A stretch of 64,000 bases of DNA from Planctomycetota bacterium (GTDB taxonomy: Bacteria; Planctomycetota; UBA8742; UBA2392): contig JADJRK010000001.1 of NCBI GenBank assembly GCA_016712285.1, forward strand, positions 2,356,001-2,420,000, in the 5' to 3' direction. Positions within the stretch are counted from its first letter, which is position 1. Each line of letters starts with the position of its first letter. This document shows, in pieces, positions 19,306 to 27,673 of this stretch. The notes under the pieces are model-generated. The model was not told where the DNA came from, made no database searches, and worked only from the letters and a program-made list of their open reading frames with translations. A program made the position numbers and the translations under genes.

Positions 19306-21300
19306 CTACTTGATGAAGTCTGACAGTTGCCACAGGCGAATCTCGCCCGATGCGTCGCCTGTCGCAATGTGGGAGCCATCTCTCGAATACGCCATACAGG
19401 TTATGGTGTCTGCATGCCCCTCAATACTGCCGACAACGTCTCCGCCTGTTGCGTCATGGATGATCACTGCCATATGGCTCGTGATCAGCACGAATCGGCC
19501 ATCCGGCGAATAGCGCACGTCTGACACATGATCAGCTACGTCCACGCTGAACTGTAGAGTGCCGGACTCAATGTCCCACCCGGTCAGCTTGGAAGGAAAG
19601 TACTCGCCGGTAACGACGCCAGCCAGACGCAGCCCCTCCGGGCTGAAGGCGGCGTGTTGAAAGCGTTCGCCTGCCGGAAGGTCCTTGAGTGCTGCGAAGT
19701 CGCCTGTGCCCAGAATCGAAACGCTTCCGTTGGAACGCTTAACCGCGAATCGCTTGCCGTCAGGACTGATCGCGGCGAAGAAGTCCCCTTCCGCCACAAG
19801 GTCGTGATTCCGCAGTCTCTCTCCGGAAGTCGCGTGCAAAATCATTGCAGACTGGTCGCCGAACGCAATCAATTCACCGCCGTCCGGCCCGAGCGCAACA
19901 CTGGAGAAGCGAATCTGGGAGTCCCATGCTTTCGCGCCAGAATTCAGATCGCGAGCGTCGACCGAACGGCCTGCCACGGCTGCCTTCTTGTCTCCATCGA
20001 TCACTGCGATCGACTGCGTCCACGGGCCGATTTCATGAGATCTCCGCAGGGTACCGGAACTGACATCCCAGGTACGCAACAGCTTGTCCCATCCGGCAGT
20101 CACAAGTTCGGTCCCTGTCGAGTTGAAAGCAATCGCGCTGAGCCGTTCGGCATGGGCTGTCCACTTCCTCCGCTGCTTGCCGGGCGCGTTCCCCCACAGA
20201 ACCAGATGGTCGTCCTCCGCCGATGCGAAGCAGTCCCCAAGCGGCGAAAATCCAACGTCCGAGGTGGTGGCGTACTGGCCGGCGCCATAGCCAGCGAGAT
20301 GCCGACCCGTAGCGACATCCCAAATCCTCGTCGTCCCTCCAAAGCAGCAAGACAGCAGGGTCTTGCCGTCCGGACTGAACGCGACGCCGTTGACCCACTC
20401 CGTGTTCCCCAGGATTGTGAGCACCTCTTCCCCGGTTGCCATGCTCCAGAGCTTGATGACCTTGTCGAATCCGGCGGTGGCTATCAGCCGACCGTCGGGG
20501 CTGACCGCTACACTTGTAATGCTGTCGCTGTGCGCCAGGATGACGGGGTCCTTCTCTCGAATCACCCCGTCAGTGCCCTCCGCAATGTGGCGCGGCAGCC
20601 CGGCCTCGACATCCCAGTACGTCAGTCGTCCCTGTTCATCGCCAATAAGCAGGGTTTTGCCATCGGTACTGAATTGCAGTCCGCCGGGAGCGTCACTCTC
20701 GACTGCAAGCGACTTGTACTTCTTGACCGTACCCATATCCCAAATATCAACCCTGTCGTGATAATCCACAGACACCGCCAACAGTCGCCCGTCCGGACTG
20801 AATACAAACCCCGACACGTCGTTCTTACATGCCGGCAGGTCACGCAAGTGCTCATAGGTGGAAGTGTTCCACATCTTCACCCGCTTGCCGACAGCCGCAA
20901 CCAGAAGCTTGCCGTCCGGGCTGTATCGGAGACAGTCCACCGAGTCAGGCAATTCGTCAATCGCTGCGACAACACAGCGGCTGGATACTTCACGTATGAG
21001 TATGCGCCCCTTTGCGCCTCCATACGCAATGGTCCGGCCGTCAGGACTGAAGGCAAAACACTTGCAGTCATACACACGCGAACCGAACCGGCGCACCCGA
21101 CTGAATGTCCTGTAGTCGCGACCCGAATCCGGCTTAGCCGCAAGCTCGGCGGGATTCGACGGCAGCACCTCATCGGGCGCCAAAGAGCCGGGCGTGTGCC
21201 CGTCGCGCGTTTGGCTTTGTACCGGCGCAGGGCCGCCAAAAATCAGGCAACACCCAAGCAGCAACACCAAGTAGAGAGCCTGACTGCATGCTGGTTTCAC
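19306..21300 (-). CDS. WD40-repeat exported protein, probable lipoprotein
   Basis: The frame is open to a GTG at 21351, but the GTG at 21300 gives a compact signal sequence (K2, then a hydrophobic run ending LLLGC) with AGGACC upstream, so I prefer 664 residues. Either start keeps the same hydrophobic stretch, and LLLGC looks like a lipobox. About 12-14 WD40 blades follow, with recurrent SPDG and LW/IWD motifs; blades in the C-terminal half are more divergent. It is a likely paralogue of the convergent WD40 gene, sharing architecture and leader type. The role is unknown; an envelope-located beta-propeller scaffold is the simplest reading. Confidence 0.85.
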   Translation of the reverse strand: MKPACSQALYLVLLLGCCLIFGGPAPVQSQTRDGHTPGSLAPDEVLPSNPAELAAKPDSGRDYRTFSRVRRFGSRVYDCKCFAFSPDGRTIAYGGAKGRILIREVSSRCVVAAIDELPDSVDCLRYSPDGKLLVAAVGKRVKMWNTSTYEHLRDLPACKNDVSGFVFSPDGRLLAVSVDYHDRVDIWDMGTVKKYKSLAVESDAPGGLQFSTDGKTLLIGDEQGRLTYWDVEAGLPRHIAEGTDGVIREKDPVILAHSDSITSVAVSPDGRLIATAGFDKVIKLWSMATGEEVLTILGNTEWVNGVAFSPDGKTLLSCCFGGTTRIWDVATGRHLAGYGAGQYATTSDVGFSPLGDCFASAEDDHLVLWGNAPGKQRRKWTAHAERLSAIAFNSTGTELVTAGWDKLLRTWDVSSGTLRRSHEIGPWTQSIAVIDGDKKAAVAGRSVDARDLNSGAKAWDSQIRFSSVALGPDGGELIAFGDQSAMILHATSGERLRNHDLVAEGDFFAAISPDGKRFAVKRSNGSVSILGTGDFAALKDLPAGERFQHAAFSPEGLRLAGVVTGEYFPSKLTGWDIESGTLQFSVDVADHVSDVRYSPDGRFVLITSHMAVIIHDATGGDVVGSIEGHADTITCMAYSRDGSHIATGDASGEIRLWQLSDFIK

Positions 21301-21473
21301 TTGATGGTCCTGGGTAGCGCGGAATGCGGCAAAGTGGGGCCAATGTTTCACGTTGCCTGCAAGTCAACATCCGTCGCGGCTGGGGCGCAACATTCAAGTC
21401 AACAACCCACAGCCGGCTCAATCTGGAGTGAAGGCATCGGTGGCACCCGGCACGAGCGCCGATTAAAACAAAC

Positions 21474-21496
21474 GGGGGAGGTAACGCACCTCCCCC
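21474..21496. terminator. Perfect 9-bp hairpin, possible terminator or repeat
   Basis: GGGGGAGGT and ACCTCCCCC form a perfect 9-bp stem around a five-base loop. It lies about 170 bases upstream of the WD40 gene start at 21300 and about 490 bases before the gene at 21986. No T-tract follows on either strand, so it may be a dispersed palindrome rather than a terminator. Confidence 0.35.
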
Positions 21497-21973
21497 GCTC
21501 CCGGGGCGAGGGAGAGCCGAGGCGCCCTCCCTCCTACTGCAAGTTGTCGGGTAGAAGCCCGTGGCGTGCCGGGGCAGTGGGCGCGGAATGTCTCCGGTCT
21601 GCTCATGCAGGCGTCGTGCTTCAGCTGTGGTTTGGGTTTGATTTCGCGGGACGGGGCAGTGACGCTGCCCAGTAGATTCGCGCCGATGCCCCGGCCACGC
21701 GACATTTCCTGCGGGGTCCCCCCTCCCTCGGACATCGTTTCCAGACAGACCGATGCCTTCGCGGAGCTACCGCTTGGTACCAATCTCGGATGTCCCCAGG
21801 AGTTGAGCCGCAAGGTGGGAAATCGGCGGAACCGTGCTCGGCGCTGCCTGTTTCCTGCCTTGCTGCTACACCCATAGAAACGACGCATGACATTGCGGGT
21901 TCAATCCGGTTTCAAAAAATCTGTCAGATTCGTGACCTGCCGGAGACCCGCGTGCGCCGCTGCCTGCAGCCGC

Positions 21974-21979
21974 TAGACT
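21974..21979 (+). promoter_or_regulatory. -10 element of predicted leaderless promoter, ferredoxin/ASKHA gene
   Basis: TAGACT ends six bases before the ATG at 21986, with no Shine-Dalgarno sequence. This supports the ATG over the in-frame GTG at 21980. Confidence 0.5.
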
Positions 21980-21985
21980 GTGCCC

Positions 21986-23212
21986 ATGGGACACCGCGTC
22001 TACTTTCGCACCGCCGACCGCATTGCCGATGCCTTCGATGGCGAGACGCTGCTCGACACCGCAAAGCGCAGCGGCGTTCACCTTGACAGCTCGTGCGGCG
22101 GCAACGGCAGTTGCCACCAGTGCCGCGTGGCCCTGCCAGTGTGCCGTGACCACGAGGTCAGCGGTGACCCCGCCAACTTTCACGACCGTGCCGGCAAGGC
22201 ACTCGCACCCCAGCACTCGCGCAACGGCGAGCCAATCTGGCTCGCGTGCCGCGGTTGTGTACGCGGCGAGCTGGTCGTGGAGGCCGCGCCGGTGCATGCG
22301 CTCGCCGACAAGCCGCGCGCGCAGACGCTTGAGGGCTGGGAAGTGGCGTCGGCTGTCGAGCCCGCCCTGGTGTTCGCCGGCGACCCCTTGCGCGGCGCGT
22401 GCTACGACGTGCGAGCCGATGGTCGCATTGCGCGCGCGATGCCCTATGCCGCGCACGCGCTGCCGGAGTCGCTTGGCGCGCGCACGTTTCGGGTCGGTAC
22501 GGAGATTTCGCACGCGGCTGCACTCGCGCTGTCCGTTTCCCACCTGGGCGCGGAACCCTGTGTGATTCTTGATGTTTCGGGCGTTGCGGCCTTTGTCAAA
22601 GACAGTGTCGTTGCTTGGCAAGCCGTCATGACTCGCCCGCTGCTGGGCGATGTGCCCCACGTTGCGGGGGCCATCGACAGCGTAGAGTGGTCGCCGCTCA
22701 AGACCCGAACTGTGCTGACCACGGTGGACAACGCGCTTCCCACGGGCATGTCCACCACCGGCCTGCTGGCGGGCATTGCGGCGCTGATGCAGGCGGGCAT
22801 GTGCAACGCCGACTGGCAATTAATCCCGTCGCGCTTCACAGGCGAGTTCCAGGGCGAACAGCGGGCGTTGCTGGTCGGGCCCGGGGCTGAGGCCGTCACG
22901 CCCCGCGGCAGCATTCTGACGGCCGCACGCGACATCGCGCTCACGCAGGCCATGCTCGACGCCTGCCTCGAGGCGATTCACGCCCTGCGTCATAGCGGCG
23001 AAGCACTCGCCGGCGGGCCTTGCCGCGCAGTGTTCACGGGTGACTATGGCGCATCGGTTGATGCCGCCGTCGCAAAAGCACTCGGCTTCTGGAATGGCGA
23101 GCTGATTGTCCTGCCGCATGCAGCCGCATTGGGTGCCGCGCGCGCAGCCATGATGCCGGGTCTGGCCGATAGCGTCAGCGAGCGCACATCCCGCCATCGA
23201 CCGGCAGGTTGA
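21986..23212 (+). CDS. 2Fe-2S ferredoxin fused to RACo-like ASKHA domain
   Basis: The 408-residue product begins with a plant-type ferredoxin domain whose cluster ligands are seen as CGGNGSCHQC (C-x5-C-x2-C) plus a fourth cysteine in LACRG. The rest resembles the ASKHA ATPase domain of reductive activators of corrinoid proteins (RACo, DUF4445), notably the RDIALTQAMLDACLEAI helix and the later Gly-rich segment FTGDYGASVDAAVAKALGF. RACo proteins use ATP to pass an electron to an inactive cob(II)alamin protein. The protein is shorter than typical RACo (about 600 residues) and there is no corrinoid methyltransferase nearby, so the partner is unknown. The 3' end overlaps the convergent SDR gene by 38 bases. 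Confidence 0.75.
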   Translation: MGHRVYFRTADRIADAFDGETLLDTAKRSGVHLDSSCGGNGSCHQCRVALPVCRDHEVSGDPANFHDRAGKALAPQHSRNGEPIWLACRGCVRGELVVEAAPVHALADKPRAQTLEGWEVASAVEPALVFAGDPLRGACYDVRADGRIARAMPYAAHALPESLGARTFRVGTEISHAAALALSVSHLGAEPCVILDVSGVAAFVKDSVVAWQAVMTRPLLGDVPHVAGAIDSVEWSPLKTRTVLTTVDNALPTGMSTTGLLAGIAALMQAGMCNADWQLIPSRFTGEFQGEQRALLVGPGAEAVTPRGSILTAARDIALTQAMLDACLEAIHALRHSGEALAGGPCRAVFTGDYGASVDAAVAKALGFWNGELIVLPHAAALGAARAAMMPGLADSVSERTSRHRPAG

Positions 23213-23942
23213 CACCAGTCAACCAGTCCGCGTCCGCGCTGCACAAGAACAGCGCTGCGGCTGCAACATCTTTGGGCAAGCCGATCGCGCGCAAGGGGTG
23301 CAGTTGCTCCATCTGGCTGCGCCACTCCTGATAGCCCAGTTCACCCTTGTTGCTGTCCTGCATCGGCGTGTCGATCACGCCAGGGCTGATGGTGTTAAAG
23401 CGAATGCCTTCTTCGGCGTAGTCGAGTGCGCAGCAGCGGGTGAACATGTCGAGGCCGGCTTTGCTTGCGGCATAGACCAGCTGGTGCTGCTCGGCCTGGC
23501 GCCCGAGGTTGCTGGAGATGTTGAGCACGTTGGCGCCGCGCCCGGCCTCTTTGAGCAGGGGCAATACCGCCTGCGTGACCAGAAATGTGCCGCGCAGGTT
23601 GACGTTCATGACGCGGTCCCAGACTTTCAGGGTTGTGCTTTCAATGTTGCCGCGCTCACTGACGCCGGCGTTGTTGACCAGCACGTCCAGTCCGCCCAGC
23701 AGTTGCCGTACCTTGTCGCGCAATTCGGCGACATCGGCGGGGTCGCTGATGTCGCACTCGACATAGTGAAAGTCGGGGAAAGCCGGCTGCTGGCTCTGGA
23801 CAGCCTCTTTCAACGGGCCGTGACGACGGCCGCAGATCACAACGCGCGCGCCCTGCTGCAGGAAGGCGACCGCGACTTCACGGCCGATGCCGGTGCCGCC
23901 GCCAGTGACCAGGACGCGCTTACCCTGGAATTTGCCCGCCAT
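23175..23942 (-). CDS. SDR family oxidoreductase
   Basis: The 255-residue protein is a classical short-chain dehydrogenase/reductase: nucleotide loop VTGGGTGIGREVA near residue 12, NNAG in the middle, a catalytic serine region ISSN, YAASK for the Tyr/Lys pair and a C-terminal LTGVNLPVDGG. It would reduce a carbonyl or oxidise an alcohol with NAD(P)H; the substrate is not evident. A GAGGTGA site lies just upstream of the ATG at 23942, so this gene uses a normal ribosome site. The stop lies 38 bases inside the end of the convergent ferredoxin/ASKHA gene. Confidence 0.92.
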   Translation of the reverse strand: MAGKFQGKRVLVTGGGTGIGREVAVAFLQQGARVVICGRRHGPLKEAVQSQQPAFPDFHYVECDISDPADVAELRDKVRQLLGGLDVLVNNAGVSERGNIESTTLKVWDRVMNVNLRGTFLVTQAVLPLLKEAGRGANVLNISSNLGRQAEQHQLVYAASKAGLDMFTRCCALDYAEEGIRFNTISPGVIDTPMQDSNKGELGYQEWRSQMEQLHPLRAIGLPKDVAAAALFLCSADADWLTGVNLPVDGGMCAR

Positions 23943-23985
23943 GCTTCACCTCAGGCAACCATGTAAGCAAAGGCACTTTCGAAAG

Positions 23986-24345
23986 CTAGCTGGACCGGTG
24001 CTCGACCGTGACCGTGGTGGTAATGCCGCCGTGGGCGTGGAAGGCGCCGACCAGCTTGAGATAGCGGGGCTCCAGCGCGGCGATCAGGTCTTCGGCGATG
24101 CGGTTGGTGACGGCTTCGTGGAAGATGCCGACGTTCCGCCATGCCTGGATGTAGAGCTTGTACGCCTTGAGCTCAATGCAGTTCTGGTCAGGCACGTAGG
24201 TGAGCTGCATGTTGGCGAAGTCGGGGTGGCCGGTCTTTGGGCACACGCACGTGAACTCAGGCGCCTCGATCACGATTTGGTAGTCCCGGGCCGGGTTGGG
24301 GTTCGGGAACGTCTCAAGGCTCTCGCGGGCGGGGGCGTCGGCCAT
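23986..24345 (-). CDS. queF: NADPH-dependent 7-cyano-7-deazaguanine reductase QueF
   Basis: At 119 residues this is the short unimodular QueF type. EFTCVCPKTGHPDFA contains the catalytic cysteine (C35, the Cys before PKTG) and the acid D42. CIELKAYKLYIQAWRNVGIFHE matches the QueF signature that binds substrate and NADPH. The enzyme reduces preQ0 to preQ1 in queuosine tRNA modification. It lies two bases downstream of the VOC-like gene on the same strand, so the two are cotranscribed. No other queuosine genes are in the window. Confidence 0.95.
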   Translation of the reverse strand: MADAPARESLETFPNPNPARDYQIVIEAPEFTCVCPKTGHPDFANMQLTYVPDQNCIELKAYKLYIQAWRNVGIFHEAVTNRIAEDLIAALEPRYLKLVGAFHAHGGITTTVTVEHRSS

Positions 24346-24347
24346 CG

Positions 24348-24752
24348 CTACCCTTTCAGGTCCGGGCGAAACGCCGGAAAGGCACCGGTCGAATCCATCT
24401 TCAGGGGTCCCACGCCGCTGATGCGGATTTCGTTGGGGCTTACAAACCCGACACGCCGCAGGCCGTCTGCGCTGTTCTGGGGACGACTGGCGTACTTGAT
24501 GCCGCGGTTCCAGACCTCCTCGGCAAACCGGTTCACGTTGCTGACGCTAACCTCAAACGACACGTGGCGCGAGCGGTCTTTCTCGCCCTCCGCCTTCTCG
24601 ATCCGCACGACAAACTTGCCCGTGTCCACCTGCCGGATCGACTCGTTCACGACCAGCGCAGCCGCGTTGTAAATGCGACTGAAAAAGTCAGCTTCCTCAA
24701 CAACGTTGGGGACGCGGATGACGACGAATTGCTTGCCTTCAAGCCCAGCCAT
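24348..24752 (-). CDS. Small VOC-like protein of unknown function
   Basis: The frame extends upstream antisense to moaA, but the ATG at 24752 gives 134 residues beginning MAGLEGKQFVVIRVPNVVEE. A TAAGAA hexamer (with TGC before it) eight bases upstream suggests a very short leader. The beta-alpha-beta pattern with HVSFEVSVSNVNRFAEEVWNRG and a final segment PNEIRISGVG resembles a vicinal-oxygen-chelate (glyoxalase-like) module, but no convincing set of metal ligands is seen. Its stop is two bases before the queF start, so it probably forms a transcription unit with queF. Function unknown; the VOC call is tentative. Confidence 0.6.
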   Translation of the reverse strand: MAGLEGKQFVVIRVPNVVEEADFFSRIYNAAALVVNESIRQVDTGKFVVRIEKAEGEKDRSRHVSFEVSVSNVNRFAEEVWNRGIKYASRPQNSADGLRRVGFVSPNEIRISGVGPLKMDSTGAFPAFRPDLKG

Positions 24753-24842
24753 GGAGGCGATTCTTAGCAAGGAAAGGCCCGGCGCGAAAGCCCGTAGGGC
24801 AAAGGCGGCCTGCCCGTGGTACTTGCCCGGCGCGGGGTGTGC

Positions 24843-24848
24843 TAGGAT
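24843..24848 (+). promoter_or_regulatory. -10 element of predicted leaderless promoter, moaA
   Basis: TAGGAT preceded by TGC (extended -10) ends six bases before the moaA ATG at 24855. No Shine-Dalgarno sequence is present. Confidence 0.5.
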
Positions 24849-24854
24849 GCGGGC

Positions 24855-25874
24855 ATGGCCGACGAGGCTCACGTCAAGGACACACTGGGCCGGCACCTGC
24901 GCGATCTGCGCATCTCGGTGACCGACCGCTGCAACCTGCGCTGCGGCTATTGTATGCCCGCCGACGTGTTCGGCCCGGACCACGCCTTTCTGCCGCGCAA
25001 GGAAATCCTGGATTACGAAGAGATCGCGCGTCTGGCCCGGGTGTTCGCGGCTTTGGGCACGCGCAAACTGCGCATCACAGGCGGCGAGCCGCTGCTGCGC
25101 CGTGACCTGCCGGAGTTGATAGGGCTGCTGCGCGCCGTGCCCGGCATTGACGACATTGCGTTGACCACCAACGGCTTGCTGCTGCCGACATTCGCGCGCG
25201 CGCTGAAGCAGGCCGGGCTTTCGCGCGTAACCGTCAGCCTGGACAGCCTCGACGACAAGGTGTTCGGGCGGATGAACGGCAAGGGCGTGGGCACAGCCCC
25301 GGTGCTCAAGGGCATCGACGCGGCCCTGGAAGCGGGCCTGACGCCGCTCAAGATCAACATGGTGGTCAAGCGCGGCGAGAACGACACCGAGATTGAGGCC
25401 ATGGCACAGCGCTGGCGCGGTACAGGCATCGTCTTGCGTTACATTGAATACATGGACGTCGGCACCACCAACGGTTGGCGCCTGGATGATGTCGTGCCCG
25501 CGCGCGAGATTGTCGCCCGCGTGCATGCGCGCTGGCCGCTGGAAAGCGCCGACCCGAACTACCCGGGCGAAGTCGCGGGCCGCTGGCGCTATGCCGACGG
25601 ACAGGGCGAAATCGGCGTGATCAGCAGCGTGACCAACACGTTCTGCGGTGATTGCACGCGCGCCCGCCTTTCAGCACGTGGCGAGTTGTTCACGTGCCTG
25701 TTTGCCGGTGCGGGGCACGACCTGAAAAGCCCCCTGCGGGCAGGCGCAAGCGAAGCCGAGCTGCGCGCGCTGATAGAGGGCGTGTGGCAGCGCCGCGCGG
25801 ACCGCTACAGCGAACTGCGCAACGCCAACACAGCCGGCTTACCCAAAGCCGAAATGAGCTACCTGGGCGGGTAA
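24855..25874 (+). CDS. moaA: GTP 3',8-cyclase MoaA
   Basis: The 339-residue radical SAM enzyme has its first cluster cysteines at 26, 30 and 33 (TDRCNLRCGYC) and the second cluster at 264, 267 and 281 (FCGDC...FTC). The C-terminal GG motif (MSYLGG) needed for catalysis in MoaA is intact. It converts GTP to (8S)-3',8-cyclo-7,8-dihydroguanosine 5'-triphosphate, the first step of molybdopterin synthesis. No moaC, moaE or other cofactor genes are adjacent, so the pathway is scattered in this genome. Length and motifs are standard for the family. Confidence 0.97.
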   Translation: MADEAHVKDTLGRHLRDLRISVTDRCNLRCGYCMPADVFGPDHAFLPRKEILDYEEIARLARVFAALGTRKLRITGGEPLLRRDLPELIGLLRAVPGIDDIALTTNGLLLPTFARALKQAGLSRVTVSLDSLDDKVFGRMNGKGVGTAPVLKGIDAALEAGLTPLKINMVVKRGENDTEIEAMAQRWRGTGIVLRYIEYMDVGTTNGWRLDDVVPAREIVARVHARWPLESADPNYPGEVAGRWRYADGQGEIGVISSVTNTFCGDCTRARLSARGELFTCLFAGAGHDLKSPLRAGASEAELRALIEGVWQRRADRYSELRNANTAGLPKAEMSYLGG

Positions 25875-25930
25875 GGCAGTGTTGCGCCCGTTGCAGTGAC
25901 GCCTTTCCGGCTGCGGCTCGCGGACCGGTC

Positions 25931-25965
25931 AATCGAAAATCGAAAATCCAAAATCCAAAATAGTC
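25931..25965. repeat. Heptamer-period tandem array
   Basis: Units read AATCGAA twice, AATCCAA twice, then a decayed AATAGTC, in perfect seven-base register. The array sits directly upstream of the -10 element of the kinase-TPR gene. Other heptamer arrays lie at 39176-39210, 41351-41399, 41433-41467 and 41757-41835. Confidence 0.7.
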
Positions 25966-25981
25966 GCTATCATCCCCACCC

Positions 25982-27673
25982 ATGGCAGGCACACGCAACG
26001 ACCCCGAAGATCTCACTGGTGCCACGCTTGGCAAGTGCGAGCTTATCTCGCGCATTGGCCAGGGCGGCATGGGCCACGTCTACAAAGCCAAACATACCGG
26101 CCTGGACAAGCTGGTTGCCGTGAAAGTCCTGCCGCGCGAGCTTTCGCGCAACGATGTGCTGCGCGAACGCTTCATGAACGAAGCGCGCATGGCCGGCCAG
26201 CTTGAACACCCCAACATCACGCCCGTTTACGCCGTGGACACCCACGACGGCCAGCCCTACCTGGTGATGCAGCTTGTGGACGGCGTGCCGGTTTCGCGGC
26301 TGGTCTCGCGCCAGGGCGTGGACCCGTTGCTGGCGGTCAAGATCGCGGCGCAGGCCTCGCGCGGGCTTGCCTATGCCCACAAACGCGGGGTGGTACACCG
26401 CGACATCAAGCCGGACAATCTGCTGATCCTGAACAACGGGCGCGTGAAAATCAGCGACTTCGGCGTGGCTGCGGCACTGGGAAGCGACGCCTCAGGCGGG
26501 CACAGCGGCAGCCCACCGTACATGAGCCCCGAGCAGTGCCGCGGCGAACCCGTGGACGGCCGCAGCGACATCTACTCGCTGGGCGTGACACTGTACCTGC
26601 TGCTGACCGGGCGGCGCCCCTTCCTGGGCGAAACCGCGCAGGCGCTGATTTTGATGCACCAGCAGGACGATCACCCGCCGCTGAATGAGTTGCGCCCCGG
26701 CCTGCCGCGCGAACTTGAGCGCATCGTCAACCGCATGCTCGCGAAACAGCCCAACGCCCGCTACGAAAACGCCGATGAGCTGGCCGAAGACCTTGAAGCC
26801 GCCGCCGAGCTGATTCGCAGCCAGCGCAGGCGCACCGTCACCGTGCAACGCAGCGAAGGCAGCGGCATTTACAAGCTCGCGCGCCAGGCGGCTGAGGAAG
26901 CCAGCGAAGAGCTTGACCGCAACGAGACCATTGAACTGGCCGTGCTGAGCATGACCACGCAGCTGGAAAACTCGGTCACCGACGCCCAGCAAGCCATGAA
27001 GCGGGCGCGGTTTGACGACGCGCTGAAACAGATTGAAACGGCAATGCGCATCAAGGGCGACGACGCGCGGCTGCACATGCTGCGCGGGCACATTTACCGC
27101 AAGATGCGCAAGCTGAAAGAGGCGCTTGCGGACTACCAGACCGCAGTGACCTACAACCCCGACGACCCGCGCGCGCGCAGCTTCCTGGGCAGCCTGCAGC
27201 GCATGACCGGCGACCTTTCTGGGGCGCGCGAAAACCTGACTTACGCGTTGAAGCTCAATGCCCACAACGTCGAGGCGCGCATCAGCCTGGGCAAGATTTA
27301 TGAAAAGGGCCGCGCGTGGAAAGCCGCCGAACGCGAGTACGAGAAGTGCATCGAACTGGTACCCGCCGACGAGCGCGGCTATGTGGCGCTGGCGGTGCTG
27401 CTGTCAAAGCGCACACAGGAAGACAAAGCACGCTCGCTGCTGCTCAGGGCGCTTGAGATCAATCCCAGCTTTGCCGAGACGCTGTACTGGCTTGCGGTAC
27501 TGACCGCGCCGAGCGACCCCGTCGAGGGGCTGAAGTACCTCGAGCGCGCCGTGAAGAACGGATTCCGTGACCGCAAGCGTCTTGCCGACAACGCCGCATT
27601 CAAGACGCTGGAGAACGTGCCCGCCTTCCAGAACCTGCTGAAAGTCTTCGGCCACGCCAAGATCAGCCGCTAG
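25982..27673 (+). CDS. Ser/Thr protein kinase with C-terminal TPR domain
   Basis: The 563-residue protein has a Hanks-type kinase domain: glycine loop GQGGMGHVY near residue 25, VAVK, HRDIKPDN near residue 139, SDFGVA near 158 and SPPYMSPEQ. From about residue 330 onward there are TPR-type helical repeats (for example DDARLHMLRGHIYRKMRKLKEALADY). No transmembrane segment is visible, so it is a cytoplasmic kinase whose TPRs may bring in partners. A TATCAT hexamer ends eight bases before the ATG, giving a near-leaderless start. The stop codon overlaps the convergent stop of the next gene in the palindrome CTAG. Confidence 0.93.
   Translation: MAGTRNDPEDLTGATLGKCELISRIGQGGMGHVYKAKHTGLDKLVAVKVLPRELSRNDVLRERFMNEARMAGQLEHPNITPVYAVDTHDGQPYLVMQLVDGVPVSRLVSRQGVDPLLAVKIAAQASRGLAYAHKRGVVHRDIKPDNLLILNNGRVKISDFGVAAALGSDASGGHSGSPPYMSPEQCRGEPVDGRSDIYSLGVTLYLLLTGRRPFLGETAQALILMHQQDDHPPLNELRPGLPRELERIVNRMLAKQPNARYENADELAEDLEAAAELIRSQRRRTVTVQRSEGSGIYKLARQAAEEASEELDRNETIELAVLSMTTQLENSVTDAQQAMKRARFDDALKQIETAMRIKGDDARLHMLRGHIYRKMRKLKEALADYQTAVTYNPDDPRARSFLGSLQRMTGDLSGARENLTYALKLNAHNVEARISLGKIYEKGRAWKAAEREYEKCIELVPADERGYVALAVLLSKRTQEDKARSLLLRALEINPSFAETLYWLAVLTAPSDPVEGLKYLERAVKNGFRDRKRLADNAAFKTLENVPAFQNLLKVFGHAKISR

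Larger units (their letters stand above)
21301..21985. other. Intergenic region without a supported gene
   Basis: Six-frame reading shows only short ORFs with no family signal. The stretch holds one strong hairpin (21474-21496) and, at its right end, the -10 element of the next gene. The segment 21500-21900 lacks the codon-position G+C bias of the real genes around it. I see no RNA gene that I can name. Confidence 0.5.

Noticed and set aside
19654..21675. 673-codon plus-strand ORF
   Set aside because: It is antisense to the second WD40 gene; the WD40 repeats on the minus strand are clear and this frame has none.
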